DNA from: Sulfurovum sp. AR
GTDB taxonomy: Bacteria > Campylobacterota > Campylobacteria > Campylobacterales > Sulfurovaceae
Assembly (NCBI RefSeq): GCF_000296775.1
Contig: NZ_AJLE01000002.1
Span: forward strand, 186,001-250,000
Reading direction: 5' to 3'
Length of the DNA stretch: 64,000 nucleotides
Positions within the stretch are counted from its first letter, which is position 1. Every line of letters starts with the position of its first letter. The notes below the pieces were generated by a model that saw only the letters and a program-made list of their open reading frames with translations, had not been told where the DNA came from and searched no databases. The position numbers and the translations under genes were made by a program. Positions 1 through 7,333 of this stretch are shown here, one piece after another.

Positions 1-31
1 CCAATAGTCCAATCATTATTATATTTTTCAT
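1..31 (-). CDS. Start of an unidentified gene cut by the window edge
   Basis: Reading leftwards, an ATG at 31-29 follows an AAAGGA ribosome-binding site about 7 bases upstream. The ten visible codons are hydrophobic (M-K-N-I-I-M-I-G-L-L), which fits either an export signal or the first strand of a Rossmann fold. The body of the gene lies outside the window, so no function can be given. It is divergent from the flavoprotein gene at 180, and the roughly 150 bp between them must carry both promoters. Confidence 0.4.
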   Translation of the reverse strand, partial: MKNIIMIGLL

Positions 32-179
32 TTATTTGTTCCTTTCATTCCTTGGGTTTGTTTTTTTCTATTAGAATGTGACAATATTGTACTCTATTTT
101 ATATGTATTATTTGTGAAATTGATGAGGGGTTTATGCGATTTTTTGTTATGATGTTGATTATTTTAGAAGGAATCTTCA

Positions 180-1415
180 GTGTCAAAGTATGATCTCATC
201 GTAGTAGGTTCCGGGGCAGCAGGTATGATGGCTGCCATTACTGCTGCACGTGCAGGCAACTCTGTACTGCTTTTGGAAAAACTCTCCAAGATAGGCGCAA
301 AACTCAAAGCCACAGGTGGTGGACGCTGCAACCTGACCAACACACTTTCAAATGAAGATTTTATGGCACGTTTTGGACGGGACGGACGTTTTATGACCCC
401 CGCTCTGGAAGCTTTGGACCATAAAGCACTGATGACATTTTTTAAAGAGATTGGTGTGGAGAGCCATGCTCCCGATGGATATAGGGTTTTCCCTGTAACC
501 CATAGCTCTTCTACGATCATACATGCAATGGAAAAGGAGATGCAACACCTTGGTGTAAAAGTATTGTGCTCACAAAAAGTTGAGACATTGGAGCATGATG
601 GTGAGAAGGTTACCGGTGTTAAGACAGTTACAGATACATTCATAGGTGATAATATTGTGATCGCTACAGGCGGGTTGGGTTATCCTGTATTGGGAGCTGA
701 GGGTGACGGTTACCCCATAGCAAAATCTGTAGGACATAAAGTAACCGATCTCTACCCTGCTATGATGCCACTTAAAACAAAAGAGACCTGGGTAGAAAAC
801 TGTAGGGCAGATACCATTGCAAAGGTCGCTATGCATGTTAATATGAAAAAATATAAAAGACTCTCTGCCAAAGGAGATCTCATCTTTACCAAAGGTGGTA
901 TACGCGGTCCGGTGGTCCTTGATTTCTCCAGAGAGATCACTCCTCTTTTGAGTAAATTTGATGAAGTGCCTATACTCGCAAACTTTACCAAAGGGATGAA
1001 TGAAGAGCAGATCCGTGACCATTTCAAGCAGGAACTGCTCAAAGATCCTCACCGTAACACACTACAACTGCTTCAAACCCTCCTTCCTGAGTCTGTCAGT
1101 TTGGAACTCTGCAAACTTGCTGAAGTTGACCCTGCTCTGGCTTTGGGTAAGCAGGCGGGTTCGGCAAGAGATAGACTCATCAGACTTCTGGCATGGACGC
1201 CGCTTACCATAAATGGACATGATGGTTTTAAAATGGCTATGATCACCCGTGGGGGCATCCATCTCAAGGAGATTGATCCTTATACCATGCAAAGTAAGAA
1301 AATAAAGGGACTCTATTTCTGCGGGGAGATCATGAATCTTGATGGCCCCTGCGGCGGATATAATCTACAATGGTCATTTGCCAGTGGATATTTGGCAGGT
1401 ATGTTAAGATCATAG
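180..1415 (+). CDS. BaiN/HI0933-type NAD(P)/FAD-dependent oxidoreductase
   Basis: This 411-residue flavoprotein belongs to the HI0933/BaiN family (often annotated as aminoacetone oxidase family). The N-terminus has the FAD-binding dinucleotide fold G-S-G-A-A-G around residues 11-16, followed by the family segment A-T-G-G-G-R-C-N-L near 43-51. The C-terminus has the second FAD contact, F-C-G-E-I-M-N-L-D-G-P-C-G-G-Y. The start is GTG at 180, chosen because AAGGA at 168-172 sits 7 bases upstream and homologues begin just before the dinucleotide fold. The substrate in vivo is not known for most of the family. The gene stands alone and ends at a strong hairpin (1463-1496). Confidence 0.9.
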   Translation: MSKYDLIVVGSGAAGMMAAITAARAGNSVLLLEKLSKIGAKLKATGGGRCNLTNTLSNEDFMARFGRDGRFMTPALEALDHKALMTFFKEIGVESHAPDGYRVFPVTHSSSTIIHAMEKEMQHLGVKVLCSQKVETLEHDGEKVTGVKTVTDTFIGDNIVIATGGLGYPVLGAEGDGYPIAKSVGHKVTDLYPAMMPLKTKETWVENCRADTIAKVAMHVNMKKYKRLSAKGDLIFTKGGIRGPVVLDFSREITPLLSKFDEVPILANFTKGMNEEQIRDHFKQELLKDPHRNTLQLLQTLLPESVSLELCKLAEVDPALALGKQAGSARDRLIRLLAWTPLTINGHDGFKMAMITRGGIHLKEIDPYTMQSKKIKGLYFCGEIMNLDGPCGGYNLQWSFASGYLAGMLRS

Positions 1416-1462
1416 AACATTAAAATGTCTCAATGTGTAAGCCTCTCCAAGAAGAAAATAGG

Positions 1463-1496
1463 AAACCTTATAAAATTATATATTTTATAAGGTTTT
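1463..1496 (+). terminator. Hairpin terminator after the BaiN-type gene
   Basis: A perfect 14-bp stem (AAACCTTATAAAAT with its complement) closes a 5-base loop and ends in a short T run. It lies about 50 bases after the flavoprotein stop and about 160 bases before the end of the opposing DUF2254 gene, so it may serve both convergent units. Confidence 0.75.
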
Positions 1497-1656
1497 GAAA
1501 ATAAGACTATTAGAAGAAGTCTTAAATTATCTCTAAATTCTGGTTTATATAGATTACAGTTTCTGCTTTGAACTGTAATGTCCACACTGAAATTTGCTAA
1601 ATGGGCTTTACGTGGCAGTTTCCTGTTCGGTATCACAACACTATTCTTTCTCTTCC

Positions 1657-3162
1657 TCAACGCTCAAAGAAAGCGGCTTTGAGTGCTTCGCGCACCTCCG
1701 ACAGCCGCCTTGCGAACCGATCGCGATCATGTTTGGATTCGATGCTGCGATCGGCCAGATCGGCAATATACTGCACCTGTTCGTCGAGTGCGCGTAAGTG
1801 ACTCAGTCTAACCGTGCGACTGGCGATGGTACCGATGGCGCTGAGCATTCGCGCCATAATGGCGACGTTGCCTGTGGCACTAGCCCGAATCTGATCGAAC
1901 GCCTCAGCCAACATACCCTCAAAGGTTGGAACGATGGCGATCAGGCGCAACGTTTCTCCCTCGTAACGGTTCGATGGCGGGAATTGCCGACAAGATAGCG
2001 AGGTCAGAATCGCTGTCAAATAATCCACACACATCACCGCCGTCGAGGTGTCATTAACACCGGGCGAAAGTGCCTTTAAGGCCATATCCACAATTTGCCT
2101 GATACCGAAAGCAGGATCTTGTTCAACCGTACGATGACGATTAATACTATAAGCCTCATTCAGGGTAGCAATCGTCTCCTGATCTGGTGGGTACGTCAGG
2201 GCGAGTGATACCAGTGCAGTATCTTGCACAACGAACGCTCCGATGCCGTGCTCCATCCGCACAATAGTTCTCCTGTCCTTCGCCAGGCTCAGGATAGCGT
2301 CATGATCTACGTTTTGTATATAGCCGCTCACCTTTGCCGGGACCGCGTACCAGGTTTTCTCATCCAGAGATGGAAGGAGTCGCTCGTTTTTTTCATCCTC
2401 GGCTTTATCGGCGGTGGTGTCCCGTTTTTCCGGGAACAACCGACTAATGGATGCGTTGGTTTCATGCGCAACAGAGGCTATAATGCTGGAAGCCTGAATC
2501 GACGAGGCGATGTGATGAATGAAAAAAATGAGGACGGCAATGCCAGAAAACACCAGAACAAATGCGAAAAATACCGCTAGGCTAGGCACAAATGGCGCAT
2601 CGCCAGTGCGTATAGCGTGCATCACAATCAAACAATAGACAAAAATTCCTGCAAAGGTCCCCAGCGTGACCTGTGTGACATGACTGCGCATGAAGTTCCG
2701 CAGAATGCGAGAGGTGTATTGGCTCGAAGCCAGCGCAAGTGCCAGCAGAGTCATGGAGAACGTGATGCCCATAACGGTCATCATCGAACCGGCAAGCGTT
2801 GATAACATATCGCGCGCGCCATCCGCCCCGACCCCAAATATCCGTGGCCACTGGGACAGCCATTGGTCACTCACGGAGTAGTCTATTTGAATCAACACTA
2901 CCGCGTAAACAACGCTGCTTAGGACGATCAAAAAAGGTAAAAACCAGAAGCTCGATCGTAGATTAGCCCAAAACTGTATTAACTTATTCATGATAAGGTA
3001 TGTGCCAACAACAAAACTGACAGCGCCAGTAATGTAGAATGTCATTATCTTCTCTGTATCTGAACCTGTCGTTATTTGTGAACCGACAAAACCAGATAAT
3101 TGATACCCCCATAATGCAAGGCCAAGACCTATAGCCACTAGACCAATACCAATAATTTTCAT
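1657..3162 (-). CDS. DUF3185-like domain fused to a DUF2254 membrane protein
   Basis: This 501-residue integral membrane protein has two parts. Residues 1 to about 60 form two transmembrane helices and read like a complete DUF3185 protein (start M-K-I-I-G-I-G, then the D-x-x-x-I-M-T-F-Y-I-T-G-A pattern). From about residue 64 a full DUF2254 protein follows, with further membrane helices to about residue 230 and a soluble C-terminal domain containing S-P-G-V-N-D-T-S-T-A. ATG 3162 is preferred over ATG 3180 because AGGA lies 6 bases before it and it matches the DUF3185 start. Base composition changes at the junction: the first about 200 bases are AT-rich like the neighbours, while the DUF2254 part is visibly GC-rich (for example 1680-1740). 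This suggests a horizontally acquired DUF2254 gene joined to a resident small gene. The function of both domains is unknown. Confidence 0.85.
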   Translation of the reverse strand: MKIIGIGLVAIGLGLALWGYQLSGFVGSQITTGSDTEKIMTFYITGAVSFVVGTYLIMNKLIQFWANLRSSFWFLPFLIVLSSVVYAVVLIQIDYSVSDQWLSQWPRIFGVGADGARDMLSTLAGSMMTVMGITFSMTLLALALASSQYTSRILRNFMRSHVTQVTLGTFAGIFVYCLIVMHAIRTGDAPFVPSLAVFFAFVLVFSGIAVLIFFIHHIASSIQASSIIASVAHETNASISRLFPEKRDTTADKAEDEKNERLLPSLDEKTWYAVPAKVSGYIQNVDHDAILSLAKDRRTIVRMEHGIGAFVVQDTALVSLALTYPPDQETIATLNEAYSINRHRTVEQDPAFGIRQIVDMALKALSPGVNDTSTAVMCVDYLTAILTSLSCRQFPPSNRYEGETLRLIAIVPTFEGMLAEAFDQIRASATGNVAIMARMLSAIGTIASRTVRLSHLRALDEQVQYIADLADRSIESKHDRDRFARRLSEVREALKAAFFER

Positions 3163-3180
3163 TGTAGTTCCTGAAGCCAT

Positions 3181-3508
3181 TGTTATGTTAAACCCCCATC
3201 GTTGAAAGAGACTAAATATTTTTATATCGTAGCTAACAGTTTAATTAACGAGACCCATTGTCTCATAATACATTCTTATACCTATAGTGTACCTAAAAAT
3301 TTACTTGTTATTAAGATCACCATCTCTTATCTTTTGTGTTGAATATGTAAACATAAGCTACTCAAATATGACGTAATGTTCTATTCACAATAAAAAAGAT
3401 TTGATTTAAAAATTTAAGTAGATCGTATTGTAGAGTAATTCTATTATGCGTTAGATCGGAGAACTTGGATTAGAATCTAGTTCTCCTGATTGTTAAAAGG
3501 GTGTTTAT
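3181..3508. other. Intergenic region between the DUF2254 and glycine-zipper genes
   Basis: About 330 AT-rich bases with no coding sequence I can support. It should hold the promoter of the DUF2254 gene. Near its right end is a hairpin (3458-3486) described separately. Confidence 0.5.
3458..3486 (-). terminator. Possible terminator of the glycine-zipper lipoprotein gene
   Basis: GGAGAACT (3458-3465) pairs with AGTTCTCC (3479-3486) around a 13-base loop, just past the end of the minus-strand lipoprotein gene. There is no clear T run, so the terminator role is inferred from position and stem strength. Confidence 0.4.
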
Positions 3509-3730
3509 CTATTTTGTGTCTTCGTAATATCCAACACCCGCACCTATAGCTGTACCAACGGCTGCTGATTTAAGTACTGAACGTCCAGATACGGCACCAA
3601 CTACTGCTCCAGTACCGGCTCCGATCAGAGCACCTTTTTGTGTTTTTGGGCCAGGCTGAGCACATCCCGACATCAATCCTACAACTGAAACAGCAACTAA
3701 CATCTTTTTAAAGTTTATACTTTTCATCAT
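3509..3730 (-). CDS. Small glycine-zipper lipoprotein
   Basis: This 73-residue protein has a short signal peptide ending in a lipobox-like L-M-S-G-C (acylated Cys about residue 23). A glycine-zipper region follows (G-A-L-I-G-A-G-T-G-A-V-V-G-A and A-V-G-T-A-I-G-A-G-V-G), typical of YMGG/Gly-zipper 2TM envelope proteins such as osmotically inducible lipoproteins. It probably sits in the envelope with the glycine helices packed in a membrane. Two Met codons begin the ORF, with GGAGAA directly upstream. It is one of five small or membrane genes on this strand between 1.6 and 5.1 kb. No enzymatic role is expected. Confidence 0.8.
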   Translation of the reverse strand: MMKSINFKKMLVAVSVVGLMSGCAQPGPKTQKGALIGAGTGAVVGAVSGRSVLKSAAVGTAIGAGVGYYEDTK

Positions 3731-3880
3731 TGTTCTCCTATTAGTTTAGATTAACTTATTATATCATTAATTTTTCTTCATTATCAAATCTTGAGTAAGT
3801 TATGTAGTCAGTCTTTAATTTCATTTTGGCTAACTATCAAATGAATGCCTGATCTACCTACTTATTCAAAAATACTCTAT

Positions 3881-4102
3881 TTAGCTTCGTCTGTTTCCAA
3901 AAAGCAAGATCAATCCACCTAATACTATGGCACCAGCACCAGCCCAAACTGGAATCTGTACCGTCTGTTTTTCTTCTACCGTCATCTCGACTGGTCCTAC
4001 CTTGATCGCATCTGTATCCTTAGTGTAGCTGAAACTGCTGTACGCTAAACCTAATGCACCGGCTATGATCAGTATGATCCCAAAAATTTTGATTGCATTC
4101 AT
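3881..4102 (-). CDS. Small two-helix membrane protein
   Basis: A 73-residue protein with transmembrane helices at about residues 5-24 and 50-68, joined by a 25-residue polar segment containing K-V-G-P-V-E-M-T-V-E-E-K. It ends in basic residues (N-R-R-S), placing that end in the cytoplasm by the positive-inside rule. I have seen similar short proteins in many proteobacteria, sometimes labelled DUF3185-like, but I cannot name the family with certainty. AGGAAG precedes the ATG at 4102. It neighbours the lmo0937-type gene and the glycine-zipper lipoprotein, which suggests a shared envelope-stress context. Confidence 0.75.
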   Translation of the reverse strand: MNAIKIFGIILIIAGALGLAYSSFSYTKDTDAIKVGPVEMTVEEKQTVQIPVWAGAGAIVLGGLILLFGNRRS

Positions 4103-4191
4103 TTTACTTCCTTTTTGATTTGATTCCCTGCCAGATACAAGTAACTAAAAAATAGAAACCAGGTGTTCTGTGCAGAGCTATTTTTGACTCT

Positions 4192-4341
4192 TTAGAGTAT
4201 ACGACGACCTTGAATAACACGAATCACAATCACCACAATTGCGATGACTAGAAGAATATGGATGAATCCGCCCATAGTATATGAGCTGACAAGCCCAAGA
4301 GCCCAAAGTATAATTAGAATAATTGCAATCGTTTCAAGCAT
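4192..4341 (-). CDS. lmo0937-family (DUF5670) small membrane protein
   Basis: A 49-residue ORF shorter than usual gene-finding limits. It reads M-L-E-T-I-A-I-I-L-I-I-L-W-A-L-G-L-V-S-S, a polar turn with Y-T-M-G-G, then a second hydrophobic helix and a basic end (R-V-I-Q-G-R-R). This two-helix layout, with W-A-L-G-L followed by G-G-F-I-H, is characteristic of the lmo0937/DUF5670 family. An AAAGGA site lies 6-7 bases before the ATG at 4341. Members often occur near stress-response genes. Their function is unknown. Confidence 0.8.
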   Translation of the reverse strand: MLETIAIILIILWALGLVSSYTMGGFIHILLVIAIVVIVIRVIQGRRIL

Positions 4342-4647
4342 TTTATTTTCCTTTTTTTATAGAATATTATGAAAGTGTGTATTGCCTGTGTAGTGAATTC
4401 TAGTGAGTAAACTAGATGAGTCGTAGTATAGGCGTAGCAAGACGAAATAATTTTGCTCAGACCGTTGGTTAGGGTTTTGTTTTTTATGGCTGTCTTCCTA
4501 GATCAGTTAACTTTGGTTCACATTTCTAGTATATGACCAATAATACCTTTAAAAAAAACACCAAAATCTTTCTCTGAGGGGGTTGACCTTATTTTTTAGA
4601 AGAGTTAATATAACTCCTGGTTGCCAATAATAGTTTAACAGCTGTTA
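4342..4647. other. Intergenic region
   Basis: About 306 bases between two minus-strand membrane-protein genes. Apart from the ribosome-binding site of the small gene at 4341 and a short palindrome (AACAGCTGTT near 4635), I see no gene or clear promoter. Confidence 0.45.
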
Positions 4648-5103
4648 TCATTTTTCTTCTTGTGTCATTTTCTGGTAAGCACCCAAACCGATGACTAGCA
4701 TCACAGCAGTTAATAGTAAAAAGGTTGGATACACCAATAAACTGATATCTTTTTTCGCTGCGGAAAAAACGAATACCAAAGCCTCAAGCGTGACGGCGAT
4801 AATAATAATGATAAGAAATTTGACTAAGATCACTCTCTGTTTCTGAACCGTCTCTTCGCCATGGACTTTGAACACTTCCTCCTCCATCAAAAATCTCGAC
4901 ACATCAAAGATGGCTGTTCCAATCACAATGAAGCCGACTGCATCTAGAAGGGCTTTGGTAAGTAACATTTTCTCGTGCAGTGAAGCCCAAATATCATAGA
5001 GCGCATAAACAATCATCGTGAGGCTGATAATTCCAAGTGATAAACTGATAAGACCATACACGGTTCGACTAATTCTTTCAGTAATAAGTTTTGAGGTATT
5101 CAT
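4648..5103 (-). CDS. Four-helix membrane protein, PsiE-like
   Basis: This 151-residue protein has four predicted transmembrane segments at about residues 15-38, 48-66, 92-112 and 122-142. Between helices 2 and 3 lies a charged stretch with E-E-E-V-F-K-V-H-G-E-E. The arrangement and size resemble the phosphate-starvation-inducible PsiE family, and similar sequences are sometimes mislabelled as GNAT acetyltransferases. No acetyltransferase motif is visible. The assignment is by general resemblance only. AGGAG lies just before the ATG. It is the first gene of the minus-strand membrane-protein set. Confidence 0.7.
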   Translation of the reverse strand: MNTSKLITERISRTVYGLISLSLGIISLTMIVYALYDIWASLHEKMLLTKALLDAVGFIVIGTAIFDVSRFLMEEEVFKVHGEETVQKQRVILVKFLIIIIIAVTLEALVFVFSAAKKDISLLVYPTFLLLTAVMLVIGLGAYQKMTQEEK

Positions 5104-5488
5104 AATGACTCCTTGGTCTTGATTTGTATCTTAACTCATCATTATTTATTAACGGAATACAATGTCTGATTATAACGTAATATTTGCATTAGGAGTCAAT
5201 TAAAAGTGCTCCCTAATTTATCAAATAAACCATCAAAAGGAAAATTACTCCTTCCATTGAAGAGTTAAAAATATGTAAATAAATATATTTCTAAAATGGT
5301 TAACTGATTCAAAACGTTATAATCTAACATATTTTATAACGTTTCTCGCTGTAGCGACGTTTGCAAGGTAAAATATTTTTCCCTCCAATAGAAAACCTTA
5401 TAAAAAGTTCTAAAATGTGATGTTTTATAATGAAAATCATACAAAAAACCATATAGTGTAATTTCCAATAAAAGTGTATACTTCCATC
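5104..5488. other. Divergent intergenic region with an inverted repeat
   Basis: About 385 AT-rich bases between divergently transcribed genes. AAACGTTATAA (5312-5322) and its exact complement TTATAACGTTT (5334-5344) form an 11-bp inverted repeat with an 11-base spacer. It has no T run and lies upstream of both genes, so an operator is as likely as a terminator. No coding sequence is supported. Confidence 0.5.
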
Positions 5489-6493
5489 ATGAAACTTAGA
5501 GTAGGTACCTTTAACCTTTATCAATTTGTCGAGCCGCCTTTTGCATGCTATACACGCAAAGGCAAGTACAACCAAAGACAGTGGCTTGAAAAAACGTTGT
5601 GGATAAAAAAGCAAATACTTCGTATGGATTGTGACATCATAGGGTTTCAAGAGGTCTTCTCTAAAAAGGTCTTGGAGACACTTGTAAAAGAGTTGGGCTT
5701 TGAGTACTTTGCAACCGTCGATGATGCTAAGCTAAGTGAAACAACACCACATAAATACACAACTACCACCGTTGCCATAGCCTCCAAACACCCTATATCA
5801 AACATACAAGGTGTTAATCTACATGCTCCCAGTCTGGAAAAGCACCATTTTAAAGATGAGTTTGCATTTTCCAGAGTCCCCATAAAAGCAACGCTCTCAC
5901 TGCCAAACGGGCAAGCGCTTTTGGTCTACGTATGCCATCTTAAATCAAACAGGCTAAACGCGTTTGAATATGTTTTTAAAAAAGAGGATACCTTGGCACA
6001 GAAAAAAGAGCGTGTCTTTAAACTATTGGAAGAGAAGCGATCTAGCGCCCTAAAGCAGAGATTGTGTGAGGCATCTTCACTGTTCTATGACATTCAAAGT
6101 TCACGACATACACCTGCCCTGCTCTTGTGTGACCTGAACGATAAGGAGTATTCCCTGACCATTGAAGCACTCACCAACCCGTCCTACCATGATGATACAA
6201 GTGAGGATACTCCTCTTTTATATGATGCAAGTTACCAATACAAAGAAAAGGTATATAACCCTCACCCGGAACAAAAAAAGCCAAAACGAACACCTACGAG
6301 TTACTTTAAAAACAAGGGGAATGTGCTTGATTATATTTTTATTTCAGAGCATTTTCACAAAGAGAACTCACAAAAGGTAGGAACAGTCACCGACTACCAT
6401 GTTTTGGATGCGCACTTACAAACATATAAAGATGGCTCCCTCATCCAAAGTGACCATGCACAGGTGGTGTGTGAGTTGACTTTGGATGCCTAA
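5489..6493 (+). CDS. Endonuclease/exonuclease/phosphatase-fold protein
   Basis: A 334-residue member of the EEP (DNase I-like) superfamily. Seen in order: R-V-G-T-F-N-L-Y-Q-F at the N-terminus (first strand, metal-site Asn), D-I-I-G-F-Q-E-V-F with the metal-binding Glu near residue 53, C-H-L-K-S-N near 150, L-C-D-L-N-D near 210 and S-D-H-A-Q-V-V near 323, the catalytic Asp-His. These cover the usual EEP catalytic set, so it should be active on a phosphodiester or phosphomonoester. The substrate cannot be told from sequence. ATG 5489 is used rather than GTG 5474 because the fold begins immediately after it. No signal peptide is seen. Confidence 0.85.
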   Translation: MKLRVGTFNLYQFVEPPFACYTRKGKYNQRQWLEKTLWIKKQILRMDCDIIGFQEVFSKKVLETLVKELGFEYFATVDDAKLSETTPHKYTTTTVAIASKHPISNIQGVNLHAPSLEKHHFKDEFAFSRVPIKATLSLPNGQALLVYVCHLKSNRLNAFEYVFKKEDTLAQKKERVFKLLEEKRSSALKQRLCEASSLFYDIQSSRHTPALLLCDLNDKEYSLTIEALTNPSYHDDTSEDTPLLYDASYQYKEKVYNPHPEQKKPKRTPTSYFKNKGNVLDYIFISEHFHKENSQKVGTVTDYHVLDAHLQTYKDGSLIQSDHAQVVCELTLDA

Positions 6494-6508
6494 ATGTAGT
6501 TCCTAAGT

Positions 6509-7186
6509 CTATAGATGTTTGTTTAAAATATCGATATAGTGGTCGATATACTTCTGCTTTTCTTTACGTCTATACTGCATGACCCATCTTGGATGGGGCA
6601 CTACTTCTATACTTTCAAAACATCGGTGCATTTTGTTAAACGCTTCAAGATACTTGAGGTTTTTGCCTGTGCCTACGCAGATGATCTTTGGCTTGGCTTG
6701 AGGAATGGAGATCTGTTGTAAAAGTGTTTGGGTAATGTAGGGCTCGAGGCTTGCGAGGGTCTCTTTATCATCATAGTAGTTATAGTTCTTCCCCTCTTTG
6801 AGCAGACCAAGAGGCATCGTGGTCGTAAAGAAAAAATCACCGTAAAACTTCTCTACACCGCCATAGGCTTCTATGACCTCGAACATAAAAGCTGCACTCA
6901 GTTCTATACGTTTATCAAAATCATTGGCTATATCGCATATCTGCTCTAAATGATAGGCATCACTGAACCCTACTCCCGTCACACCTGAACCTAGCCTGCC
7001 CGGGTTAATACCTATGAGATAGGTACGCGGATTTGTATCGTTGTAGTATTTGTTAAAAAAAGTCTCCATCATCTCTCTGGTTTGCGGGTTATCGAAAGGA
7101 TAGATCAACTCTATCCCTTTGGGAAGAGAGGGTTCTTTTGACAAGGTAAAATAAAAATCTAGTATCTGTTGGGCAAACGTATACAT
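6509..7186 (-). CDS. SMUG2-like (DUF4918) DNA glycosylase
   Basis: This 225-residue protein matches the DUF4918/SMUG2 branch of the uracil-DNA glycosylase superfamily. It contains L-I-G-I-N-P-G-R-L-G-S-G-V-T-G-V-G-F (the superfamily motif 1, residues about 56-73) and V-V-P-H-P-R-W-V-M-Q-Y near the C-terminus, the H-P-R leucine-loop equivalent. Proteins of this type remove damaged bases in the cytoplasm. Substrate preference is inferred, not shown. The gene is convergent with the EEP gene, the two stops lying about 15 bases apart. Confidence 0.8.
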   Translation of the reverse strand: MYTFAQQILDFYFTLSKEPSLPKGIELIYPFDNPQTREMMETFFNKYYNDTNPRTYLIGINPGRLGSGVTGVGFSDAYHLEQICDIANDFDKRIELSAAFMFEVIEAYGGVEKFYGDFFFTTTMPLGLLKEGKNYNYYDDKETLASLEPYITQTLLQQISIPQAKPKIICVGTGKNLKYLEAFNKMHRCFESIEVVPHPRWVMQYRRKEKQKYIDHYIDILNKHL

Positions 7187-7333
7187 ATTTGAGCCTTACT
7201 TTTATAAAAATTATAGCTTTGAATACATAAAGAAACAACGCTTTTATTTTAAGATTCAACCATTATGCACTTCATTAGGACATTCTAGACTATTATGGTA
7301 AAATTCCGACCATAATTAAAGCAAGGAATTGAT

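Noticed and set aside
73-95. ACAATATTGT palindrome between the first two genes as a third copy of the shared operator
   Set aside because: It shares only TGACAAT with the 17-bp element and the centre differs, so similarity may be chance.
164-643. Long minus-strand open frame (159 codons) at the left end
   Set aside because: It is antisense to the clearly conserved BaiN-type flavoprotein and has no ribosome-binding site or recognisable domain.
1657-3162. Mobile element as the source of the GC-rich segment
   Set aside because: No transposase, integrase, flanking direct repeats or tRNA target was seen around it.
4648-5103. GNAT acetyltransferase
   Set aside because: Related sequences may carry that label, but the protein is four membrane helices with no acetyl-CoA-binding motif.
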